A DNA stretch of 47,539 nucleotides from assembly GCA_947626915.1 (NCBI GenBank), contig CANQUA010000015.1, forward strand, positions 1-47,539, read 5' to 3'. This DNA is from an uncultured Lachnospiraceae bacterium (GTDB lineage: Bacteria > Bacillota > Clostridia > Lachnospirales > Lachnospiraceae). The position numbers were made by a program, and so were the translations under genes. Below, in pieces: positions 41,538 to 47,539 of this stretch. Each line of letters starts with the position of its first letter. Positions within the stretch are counted from its first letter, which is position 1. Under the pieces are notes generated by a model. The model made no database searches, was not told where the DNA came from, and saw nothing but the letters and a program-made list of their open reading frames with translations.

Positions 41538-42425
41538 TCAGAAAATACTCCCCACGGCTTTCATACAGTCCACCAGATCCTGGCGGTAAATCGGGCTGTC
41601 CGGGTTCAGGCTGTTATACACTACGCCGCCGCTGCCGATTCTGCCGGTAGAATGGATGTAAAGTCCGTCTCCCAGATACATGGCCACATGGCCGGGGAAA
41701 AACAGCAGGTCCCCGGCTTTCTTATTTTCTTTTGGTATCTCCTTCAGCGGGAACCCTTCCAGGATCTTCGCGTCCCGGTAGATCAGTATGCCGTTCAGCA
41801 TATAGCTCACCGATACCAGGCCGGAACAGTCGATTCCTGCCGTCGTCTTTCCGCCCCAGCGGTACTGAACGCCCAGATACGCTTTGGCCGTCTCCATTAC
41901 GGCCCGCCGGAACGCTTCCTCATCCGGGATCTCCGCCTGGGGCAGTTCTACCAGCCATGCGCCCGCCTGAGAAAATTTTTTCTCCATCAGGTACTGGTTC
42001 CGCATATAACCGGTCCGGCCGTCCGCCAGACGGACTCTGGCCCAGCCGCGCGTCTCCGATTCCCAGTCCAGCACCTGCACCATACCGCCGCGGAACAGGC
42101 TGATCAGACACACGCCCTGTACCTTCGGCAGAGAAGTCACATCCACGCAGATACCGCTGACCACGCGCAGATCCGAGGCTTCCCACGCCTGCGCCTCTTC
42201 CCGGGTAACCTCCAGGATGTCCTCCTCAGGGAGATAGCCCGTATAATTGTAGAACGTACGTACCGGGAAGAACCTCCCCGCTTCTTTCCCGCCGGTTATC
42301 TCCACGATCATTCCATGGGCCGCTTCATCGGCGATCCCCGACAGGATCTGCCCATTGGATTCCATTTGCTCTGATGCTCCCTCGTAAATGGTGCTGAGCG
42401 CCTTTCTCACAATTCCATATCTCAT
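41538..42425 (-). CDS. NlpC/P60-family peptidase with SH3-like domains
   Basis: This 295-residue protein has two SH3-like beta domains in the first about 170 residues (RPFFP-like FFPVRTFYNYTGYLP, RVRLADGRTGYMRNQYL) and a C-terminal NlpC/P60 domain with the catalytic Cys in GIDCSGLVSVSY and His in PGHVAMYLGDG. This is the layout of YkfC-type gamma-D-glutamyl-L-diamino acid endopeptidases that cut cell-wall peptides. No signal peptide is visible, consistent with work on imported peptides. The start 42425 follows GGAGGG. The partner epimerase gene is immediately upstream. Confidence 0.9.
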   Translation of the reverse strand: MRYGIVRKALSTIYEGASEQMESNGQILSGIADEAAHGMIVEITGGKEAGRFFPVRTFYNYTGYLPEEDILEVTREEAQAWEASDLRVVSGICVDVTSLPKVQGVCLISLFRGGMVQVLDWESETRGWARVRLADGRTGYMRNQYLMEKKFSQAGAWLVELPQAEIPDEEAFRRAVMETAKAYLGVQYRWGGKTTAGIDCSGLVSVSYMLNGILIYRDAKILEGFPLKEIPKENKKAGDLLFFPGHVAMYLGDGLYIHSTGRIGSGGVVYNSLNPDSPIYRQDLVDCMKAVGSIF

Positions 42426-42459
42426 AAAAAGTCCCTCCCGCGCGGAATCCGCGCCTGTC

Positions 42460-43545
42460 TCACTCTTCAAAGCCCGGTACTCCTATGATCCCGATGCCAG
42501 GCGTCTCGTTCATAATGATGCGGCTGCCCTCATAAACCGGCCCGCCTGTGTACGGGTCGACCCGGCACAGGGACGGTCCGTCCAGATCCGCCCTGGTAAT
42601 CACGCCCTTGCCCGCCGCCAGATGAGCCGCCGCGCTGACCGCGATCTTGCTCTCCAGCATACAGCCGATCATGCACTCCACGCCGTAACTCTCCGCGATC
42701 GCGCAGACCTTCAGCGCCTCATAGATGCCGCCTGTCTTCATCAGCTTAATATTGATCAGATCCGCCGCCCGTTCCTGGATCAGGCAGATCGCGTCCTCCG
42801 GCGAAAATACGCTTTCATCCGCCAGAATTTTCGTATTCACCTGACCGGTCACATATTTCATGCCCGCAAAATCATGGGCGGACACCGGCTGTTCCACCAG
42901 ATCCATCTCAACGCCCATATCCTCCAGCGTGCGGATGATACGCACCGCGTCCTTGGCTGTCCACCCCTGATTGGCGTCGATGCGCAGTTTCACATCCGGC
43001 CCTACCGCGTCGCGGATCGCGCGGATCCGCTCGATATCTTTCAAACTCTCCTTTCCCACCTTGATCTTCAGGATATTAAACCCCTGGGCCACCGCTTTCA
43101 GACTGTCGGAAACCATCTCGTCAATCTCGTTGACGCTGATGGTCAGATCCGTCTCAATCTCTGTCCGGTTTCCGCCCAGTACTTTATAAAGGGGCTTTCC
43201 GCAGGATTTGGCGAACAGATCGTAAACCGCCATATCCACCGCGGCCTTGGCGGAGGTATTTTTCAGGATACAGCCATGAAGCTTTCGCATGATGCCGTCC
43301 AGATTGTCTGTCTCCATTCCGATCAGGCTGGGCGCGATGAACTCCTCAATGGCGCAGCGGATGGAGCCCTTCGTATCCCCGGTAATGACTGCCGTAGGCG
43401 GCGCTTCCCCGTATCCGGTCTCTCCGTTGTCCGCCGTTACCCGCACCACGATGTCATTGACATGATCCACGGTCCGCAGTGCCGTTTTAAAAGGCGTGAC
43501 CAGCGGAATATTCACTTCTGCCGTATCGATCCTCGCTATTTTCAT
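42460..43545 (-). CDS. L-Ala-D/L-Glu epimerase (dipeptide epimerase, enolase superfamily)
   Basis: This 361-residue enzyme has the muconate-lactonising fold: the base in ILKIKVG, metal ligands in LRIDANQGW, VEQPV and LADESVF, and the second lysine in INIKLMKTGG. These match the L-Ala-D/L-Glu (YkfB-like) epimerases that convert D-Glu dipeptides from the cell wall to usable L-forms. The specificity is supported by the NlpC/P60 gene 34 nt downstream. The start 43545 follows GAGGGG; an ATG at 43563 lies upstream of that site. Confidence 0.9.
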   Translation of the reverse strand: MKIARIDTAEVNIPLVTPFKTALRTVDHVNDIVVRVTADNGETGYGEAPPTAVITGDTKGSIRCAIEEFIAPSLIGMETDNLDGIMRKLHGCILKNTSAKAAVDMAVYDLFAKSCGKPLYKVLGGNRTEIETDLTISVNEIDEMVSDSLKAVAQGFNILKIKVGKESLKDIERIRAIRDAVGPDVKLRIDANQGWTAKDAVRIIRTLEDMGVEMDLVEQPVSAHDFAGMKYVTGQVNTKILADESVFSPEDAICLIQERAADLINIKLMKTGGIYEALKVCAIAESYGVECMIGCMLESKIAVSAAAHLAAGKGVITRADLDGPSLCRVDPYTGGPVYEGSRIIMNETPGIGIIGVPGFEE

Positions 43546-43559
43546 ACTATGTACGCCCC

Positions 43560-43859
43560 TCATTCCTTATTTGCGAACTTGCCTGTCACAGTCAGCGTCT
43601 TCCGGAGCTGCTCAATCATGCCCAGCCAGATCGTCCTGACCTCTTCCAGACGCTCCGCGTCAAACTGCATTTGATTTTTATACTCTTCAAAAATTCCGTT
43701 CATCCTGTCCGATTCCGGCGGTATCCCGATCGCCCGAAACGCCTCGCCGTATTTCCGGCGCAAAGACTCCAGTTCGTTCAATTCCCCGCCAATTTGCTCC
43801 AGGACATATTTCATTTGCTCCAGGATACTCTCCGCCGTATCCAGATCCAGCTCCTTCAT
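43560..43859 (-). CDS. Uncharacterised 99-residue helical protein
   Basis: This 99-residue acidic protein is almost wholly helical with heptad-like leucines (ESILEQMKYVLEQIGGELNE, EEVRTIWLGMIEQLRKTL). There is no signal peptide or membrane segment. It is packed tightly: 2 nt after the upstream serine hydrolase and 14 nt before the epimerase, so it belongs to the operon and probably forms a complex with, or regulates, one of its enzymes. No family is recognised; it is not clearly a WXG100 protein. Confidence 0.7.
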   Translation of the reverse strand: MKELDLDTAESILEQMKYVLEQIGGELNELESLRRKYGEAFRAIGIPPESDRMNGIFEEYKNQMQFDAERLEEVRTIWLGMIEQLRKTLTVTGKFANKE

Positions 43860-43861
43860 AA

Positions 43862-44707
43862 TCAGTTCGCCTCCGTAAATTCCCTGTAAATAGGTTCCCA
43901 GCGCAGTTCTCCCCTTGCCAGCACGCCGGGTGAATGTTCCAGATACAAATAATACGTGATCTCCGCCATGACCCGCTCAAATACCGGCGTATCCGTCTCA
44001 TTTCCGCAGAAGCACACTACAAACGGCTTCTCCGCGTAGACAATTCCCACGTCGTGGGTAATCCCCGTATCCTCGCCGGTCTTGTGAGCCACCAGCGGCG
44101 CATCTTCCAGCGCCCGCAGATAAAACGGCATCTTGCTGTCGTACTGCTGGTCCTTCAGAATCGACAGCATCTTTTCGCTGGCCGCCCCGCTGACCGTTTT
44201 CCCGTTGTAAATATCGGTCAGCAGCCTCCCAACGCCGCGGGCCGTGATCAGATTCTGAATTCCCCGCCTGGCTTTTTCCCAGTCGTACATTTTCCGGCGG
44301 AGCCACGGATCCTCATAGCCCATGACCCGCACTTCCGCGTTGATTTTCTCCATGCCAAGGAGATCGATCAGAATGTTGGTGGCGGTATTGTCGCTGAAAA
44401 TAATCATCAACGTGATCAGATCCATGACCGTCACCTCCAAACCCTCGTGCATATAGGCCACCGCACCGCAGGACGGTACGTAATATTCCTTTTTCATCAC
44501 AACAATCCGGTCCGGATCCAGCTCTCCCCGTTCAATCATGGCGAAAGCCGCTGCCATAATATAGAGTTTGATCACGCTGGCGGCATATAATTTCTCATCG
44601 CCCCGCCAGGAAAATTCTTCGCCGCTTTCCAGCCCTCTGTAATAAAACGCGATGGAGCCGGGCGCCTGTTCCAGCTTCTGCTCCACCTTTTTCCAGTGAA
44701 TCCCCAT
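43862..44707 (-). CDS. Serine hydrolase of class A beta-lactamase fold, no signal peptide (first copy)
   Basis: This 281-residue protein has the SxxK-SDN-KTG set: ASVIKLYIM, IFSDNTATN and AHKTGEDTG. No signal peptide is seen, so it is predicted cytoplasmic. It is the paralogue of the protein at 40568-41413. The start 44707 follows GGGGGA at good spacing; the frame opens further upstream (44761) but that part is Arg/Lys/Gly-rich and lacks support. It follows the GntR regulator gene by 87 nt and leads the muropeptide gene set. Confidence 0.85.
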   Translation of the reverse strand: MGIHWKKVEQKLEQAPGSIAFYYRGLESGEEFSWRGDEKLYAASVIKLYIMAAAFAMIERGELDPDRIVVMKKEYYVPSCGAVAYMHEGLEVTVMDLITLMIIFSDNTATNILIDLLGMEKINAEVRVMGYEDPWLRRKMYDWEKARRGIQNLITARGVGRLLTDIYNGKTVSGAASEKMLSILKDQQYDSKMPFYLRALEDAPLVAHKTGEDTGITHDVGIVYAEKPFVVCFCGNETDTPVFERVMAEITYYLYLEHSPGVLARGELRWEPIYREFTEAN

Positions 44708-44794
44708 AACCTTCCCCCTTTTCTTATGTTTTGCCCGGCCGCCGCGGCGGTACGCGGACAAATGTTTCTCTTTTCTGCCTTTCAGCCCGGTCCG

Positions 44795-45502
44795 TCAAAT
44801 ATCAAATTTCCCGACCGGGTCCTCCTCCTCAAAATACTCCCGGTATTCCACATCGATCTGGTGACGCATACGCTTCATACTGAAATACAGATGATCCTTC
44901 AAAACCGTCTCCATCCCCGCGATGTCGCGCTGTTCCAGCCGCTCCACCAGCTGCTCATGCTCGTGAACGATCCGGGTAAAGTCTGTCTCCGTCACAAAAT
45001 CCAGCATCCGGAACCGGGTATAATGAAGCTGCTGCTCCTGCAGAAGGGCCCACAGCTTCCCTTTCTTCGTGGCGTCGAACCAGCAGCCGTGCAGTTCCGC
45101 GTCCAGGCGGTAGAACTGCTCCGGTTTGAAATCGCCGGTCTGGATCAGGGCCTTTTGCTTGCGGATCAGGTAATACACATCCTCCATCAACATCGGCGTC
45201 GCAATCTTGGAGAAGTCCCGCATCACCATTGTTTCCACCGCCACCCGCATATAGATCATCTGCTTGATGTTGCTGAGGCTTAAAAGCGTCACATAAATGC
45301 CCCGGTAAGGAACCGTAACCACAAAGCCCTGCTCCTGGAGCAGGCGGAGGGCGTCGCGGACCGGGGTCCTGGAAACCAAAAAGCGCTCGCAAATTTCATT
45401 CTCTTTTATCAACTGTCCCGGTTTTAACTCCAGATCCAGAATCTCCTGTTTCAGGACCTGATACACCATATCTTCCCGACTCTTATACGCCGCATCTTCC
45501 AT
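44795..45502 (-). CDS. GntR-family regulator with FCD domain (FadR subfamily)
   Basis: This 235-residue regulator has an N-terminal winged helix (REDMVYQVLKQEILDLELKP, ICERFLVSRTPVRDALRLL, GFVVTVPYRGIYVT) and a C-terminal all-helical FCD effector domain with metal-ligand type histidines (AELHGCWF, HEHEQL, KDHLYFS). Such proteins often sense sugar acids. ATG 45502 follows GAGG; the frame is open to 45583 without a ribosome binding site. It lies between kduI upstream and the muropeptide set downstream and is the best candidate to bind the TTGTATACAA palindrome in front of kduI. Confidence 0.9.
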   Translation of the reverse strand: MEDAAYKSREDMVYQVLKQEILDLELKPGQLIKENEICERFLVSRTPVRDALRLLQEQGFVVTVPYRGIYVTLLSLSNIKQMIYMRVAVETMVMRDFSKIATPMLMEDVYYLIRKQKALIQTGDFKPEQFYRLDAELHGCWFDATKKGKLWALLQEQQLHYTRFRMLDFVTETDFTRIVHEHEQLVERLEQRDIAGMETVLKDHLYFSMKRMRHQIDVEYREYFEEEDPVGKFDI

Positions 45503-45585
45503 AGTCACCTCATACTGTCCATTCCCGCGGTCACAAGCTTCCCAACCCGCACTTCTTTTCAGACTCAATCCGTCTGATTCCAATT

Positions 45586-45614
45586 CCGGCTGGACGAACC
45601 CGCCGCCCAGCCGG
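45586..45614. repeat. Inverted repeat between kduI and the GntR gene
   Basis: CCGGCTGG (45586-45593) and CCAGCCGG (45607-45614) form an 8-bp stem around 13 nt. No T-run follows on either side, so it is not a clear terminator; it may be an mRNA hairpin or weak operator. Confidence 0.45.
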
Positions 45615-45724
45615 AAAATTTCAGCTATTCCCTTTTCATGTTTCCATTCGCCTCACGGAACCTCCCTGCCGCTTTCCGCGATCCGACAGGAAAATCCGCA
45701 TCTGCGGCTTCTCCCGGCACGGAA

Positions 45725-46567
45725 TCATTTCAGTTCCGTCGGCTTTAAATTGTCCATATCGTCGAAAGCCAGATTTTCTCCGCCCATGGCCCAGATGAAG
45801 GTGTAGTTGGAGGTACCCGCTCCGGCATGAATACTCCAGGAAGGACTGATGACCGCTTCCTCATTCTTCATCACAATGTGCCGCGTCTCGCCGGGCTCGC
45901 CCATCAGATGGAAGACCACATTATCCTCCGGGACCTCGAAATACATGTATACCTCCATGCGGCGCTCATGGGTATGACAGGGCATTGTATTCCAGATGCT
46001 GCCCTTCTCCAGCACGGTCATGCCCATGGAAAGCTGACACGTTTTCAGCACGTCCGGATGAATGAACTGGTTAATGGTCCGCCGGTTGGACGCGGACGGA
46101 TCGCCCAGGGTCCGCTTGGCCGCATCCTGAATGGAAATGAACGTGGTCTTGTAAGAGGTATGAGCCGGTGCGCTGACCATATAAAACTTCGCCGGACGCT
46201 CCGCGTCGTCGCTGGAAAAAAGCACCGCCCTCGTGCCTTTGGTAATGTAGAGACAGTCTTTATATCCAAGGGAAAATGTCTCGTCGTCCGCCACGATCCT
46301 GCCGGGGCCGCCAATATTGAAGATACCGATCTCACGGCGCTCCAGGAAGAAATGCGTACCAAAATTCTTCCAGCAGTCGATTCCCTTGTCAATAGATACC
46401 TGCTCCGTCGTCGGCATACAGCCCATCGTCACCATACGGTCTACATGAGAATATACAGCATGCACCTCATTGGGCGCATAGAGATTCTGAATCAGGAATT
46501 CATTTCTCAGTTCTTCCGTCGTATAACGTTTTACGTCCCTCTGATTTGCAGAATATCGAATATCCAT
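45725..46567 (-). CDS. kduI: 5-dehydro-4-deoxy-D-glucuronate isomerase
   Basis: This 280-residue cupin enzyme converts 5-keto-4-deoxyuronate to 2,5-diketo-3-deoxygluconate in pectin and glycosaminoglycan breakdown. The N-terminus MDIRYSANQRDVKRYTTEEL is the family signature, and the metal site is readable in CHTHERRMEVYMYFE and a later His in SWSIHAGAG. The AGAGGAGG site fits ATG 46567 better than the ATG at 46576. Promoter and a perfect palindrome lie just upstream. The other kdu/kdg genes are not in the window. Confidence 0.97.
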   Translation of the reverse strand: MDIRYSANQRDVKRYTTEELRNEFLIQNLYAPNEVHAVYSHVDRMVTMGCMPTTEQVSIDKGIDCWKNFGTHFFLERREIGIFNIGGPGRIVADDETFSLGYKDCLYITKGTRAVLFSSDDAERPAKFYMVSAPAHTSYKTTFISIQDAAKRTLGDPSASNRRTINQFIHPDVLKTCQLSMGMTVLEKGSIWNTMPCHTHERRMEVYMYFEVPEDNVVFHLMGEPGETRHIVMKNEEAVISPSWSIHAGAGTSNYTFIWAMGGENLAFDDMDNLKPTELK

Positions 46568-46599
46568 CTTGATCATCCTCCTCTGATAAGATTTGTATT

Positions 46600-46613
46600 A
46601 TTTGTATACAAAT
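46600..46613. promoter_or_regulatory. GntR-type operator upstream of kduI
   Basis: ATTTGTATACAAAT is a perfect 14-bp palindrome placed just past the predicted start site; an extra half site ATTTGTATTA lies at 46591-46600. TTGTATACAA-like sites are typical of FCD GntR regulators, which fits the GntR gene downstream of kduI. Confidence 0.75.
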
Positions 46614-46625
46614 TACTCTGGTTCC

Positions 46626-46654
46626 ATTATAAACGTTCCGCCGCAGAACTGCAA
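46626..46654 (-). promoter_or_regulatory. kduI: Sigma-A promoter of kduI
   Basis: On the minus strand TTGCAG (46649-46654) and a perfect TATAAT (46626-46631) are separated by 17 nt. Confidence 0.8.
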
Positions 46655-46715
46655 GATATTTTTGCCGAATTTGCGGTAAAGTCCGCTCAGACGCTCTATA
46701 CTTCCGGGGCTCCGG

Positions 46716-46748
46716 AAAAGGAAAGAGCCCTTGATTTCTCAAGGGCTC
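46716..46748 (-). terminator. Terminator of the tRNA operon
   Basis: A perfect 10-bp GAGCCCTTGA/TCAAGGGCTC stem (46725-46734 with 46739-46748) has a 4-nt loop and is followed leftward by TTTCCTTTTCC, directly after the tRNA-Arg gene. Confidence 0.9.
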
Positions 46749-46750
46749 TA

Positions 46751-46824
46751 CGTGCGCGAGAGGATTCGAACCCCCGACACCTTGGTCCGTAGCCAAGTGC
46801 TCTATCCAGCTGAGCTACGCGCAC
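46751..46824 (-). tRNA. tRNA-Arg (anticodon ACG)
   Basis: A full cloverleaf is readable: acceptor GTGCGCG with CGCGCAC, D-stem GCTC/GAGC, anticodon stem CTTGG/CCAAG around CTACGGA, and T-arm TTCGAAT. The 74-nt gene has discriminator G and no encoded CCA. It is the last gene of the operon. Confidence 0.96.
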
Positions 46825-46950
46825 ATATTCTGTCATCCATCTGATACTTCAATCCTGCGCCGGTCAAACGGATCTCCCGCCGCGCTTCATGAACCGCTGC
46901 ATCCGCCAATGCTGACCGGAAAGTCTGATCCAGCATGCTGTATCAGACAG

Positions 46951-47024
46951 CGACCCGGATGGGACTCGAACCCACGACCTCCGCCGTGACAGGGCGGCGT
47001 TCTAACCAACTGAACCACCGGGCC
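46951..47024 (-). tRNA. tRNA-Asp (anticodon GTC)
   Basis: Acceptor GGCCCGG with CCGGGTC, anticodon stem CCGCC/GGCGG around CTGTCAC, and T-arm TTCGAGT complete a 74-nt cloverleaf with discriminator G. CCA is not encoded. Confidence 0.96.
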
Positions 47025-47064
47025 AAATCATCTTTTCTCTGCGGAACCATATCCGCTAAAACAA

Positions 47065-47138
47065 TGGACCTTCGGGGACTCGAACCCAGGACCGACCGGT
47101 TATGAGCCGGTTGCTCTAACCAACTGAGCTAAAGGTCC
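47065..47138 (-). tRNA. tRNA with anticodon CAT, probably Ile2 (lysidine) or elongator Met
   Basis: Acceptor GGACCTT with AAGGTCC, anticodon stem CCGG with CCGG around CTCATAA, T-arm TTCGAGT, discriminator A, 74 nt. It lacks initiator features (three G-C pairs GGG/CCC in the anticodon stem and a 1-72 mismatch). The GGACCTT acceptor resembles Ile2 genes of Firmicutes more than elongator Met, but this is from memory and not decisive. CCA is not encoded. Confidence 0.9.
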
Positions 47139-47147
47139 AGATGCAGA

Positions 47148-47219
47148 TGACCCCAACGAGATTCGAACTCGTGTTACCGCCGTGAAAGGGCGATGTCTTA
47201 ACCGCTTGACCATGGGGCC
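47148..47219 (-). tRNA. tRNA-Glu (anticodon TTC)
   Basis: Acceptor GGCCCCA with TGGGGTC (one G-U), anticodon TTC in loop CTTTCAC, T-arm TTCGAAT, discriminator A, 72 nt. CCA is not encoded. Confidence 0.95.
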
Positions 47220-47301
47220 CAAATCTCAATAAACTTTACTCAATATGCCTCAGCTGCTCGGCAAGCAGCAACTGTTTCACTTTTATAAAGGCCATTGTAA
47301 A

Positions 47302-47374
47302 CTCCCCGAGTAGGACTCGAACCTACGACAGCGCGGTTAACAGCCGCGTGCTCTACCGACTGAGCTATCGAGGA
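47302..47374 (-). tRNA. tRNA-Asn (anticodon GTT)
   Basis: Acceptor TCCTCGA with TCGGGGA (with G-U), anticodon stem CGCGG/CCGCG around CTGTTAA, T-arm TTCGAGT, discriminator G, 73 nt. First gene of the operon, about 40 nt from the promoter. CCA is not encoded. Confidence 0.95.
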
Positions 47375-47417
47375 TTATATCCGGGAGCAAAAAACGCTCC
47401 CCCAGATCCACTTACCT

Positions 47418-47446
47418 ATTGTATATCGCTCTCTCTGATCTGTCAA
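47418..47446 (-). promoter_or_regulatory. Sigma-A promoter of the tRNA operon
   Basis: On the minus strand TTGACA (47441-47446) and TACAAT (47418-47423) are 17 nt apart. The short leader contains a hairpin GGGAGC/GCTCCC (47383-47388 with 47396-47401) with a T-run in its loop. Confidence 0.85.
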
Positions 47447-47539
47447 GATAGTTTTTTATGAATCTGTTTCCGGCACATACCCTGAAAACCACATACTGAA
47501 TCTCATCCGTTCCACTCCGCTCTCTCTCCGCTCCGCCTC

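Noticed and set aside
40568-44707. Beta-lactam resistance locus
   Set aside because: The two hydrolases have beta-lactamase motifs but no signal peptides and no evident omega-loop Glu, and they sit among muropeptide genes; resistance is not supported.

Overview
The window reads as a chromosomal segment of a Gram-positive, endospore-forming member of the Clostridia, most likely of the Lachnospiraceae type. The reasons are the GC-rich coding DNA combined with AT-rich sigma-A promoters, near-universal AGGAGG-type ribosome binding sites, spoIIM, ribonuclease Y, a Bacillus-type LexA box at recA, a bifunctional RelA, a HemZ-type radical SAM enzyme, a fused 2-hydroxyacyl-CoA dehydratase activase, and tRNA genes without encoded CCA. 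No species is claimed.

Layout. 1-2.9 kb: the left edge carries a leftward unit (a 23-codon ORF and a gene cut by the edge) divergent from a small XRE repressor, then a membrane-anchored Hanks-type kinase divergent from a helix-turn-helix protein. 2.9-21.6 kb: mostly leftward housekeeping genes: hemZ with a small lipoprotein, an MBL-fold hydrolase, relA, apt, xerD, spoIIM, nudF, a secreted cell-wall-binding-repeat protein, rny, recX, recA, a subtilisin-like protease, lysA, pyk and a rhomboid-like membrane protein. 21.8-26.2 kb: a single rightward 1458-residue dehydratase activase fusion. 26.3-30.1 kb: an accessory islet with a BlaR1/BlaI-type sensor-repressor pair and a divergent ArsR-like regulator containing nine copies of a cysteine-bearing octapeptide. 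It is bracketed by two decayed pieces of the same ATPase family in opposite orientation. 30.1-32.3 kb: a GntR (YtrA-like)/ABC-2 transporter operon. 32.8-36.4 kb: a corrinoid ABC importer (btuFCD-like) under a cobalamin riboswitch with a leader terminator. 36.7-39.8 kb: glyA and recJ. 39.9-46.6 kb: a leftward run from kduI through a GntR/FCD regulator into a probable muropeptide-processing set: two class A beta-lactamase-fold hydrolases without signal peptides, a 99-residue protein, a dipeptide epimerase, an NlpC/P60 peptidase and a YgjP-like metalloprotease. 46.7-47.45 kb: a five-gene tRNA operon with its own promoter and terminator.

How it works together. Most transcription units carry readable sigma-A promoters with 17-nt spacers, and several are overlaid by dyads that suggest a specific local regulator: LexA at recA, BlaI at blaI, GntR at the ABC-2 operon, GntR/FCD at kduI, and a 34-bp inverted repeat at the ArsR-like gene. 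The most promising less-described items are the cysteine-repeat regulator with its large palindrome, the cytoplasmic muropeptide gene set, a short C-rich small-RNA candidate at 17418-17510, and an unexplained structured intergenic element between the protease gene and recA. All coordinates and motifs were read by eye; no homology or folding program was run.
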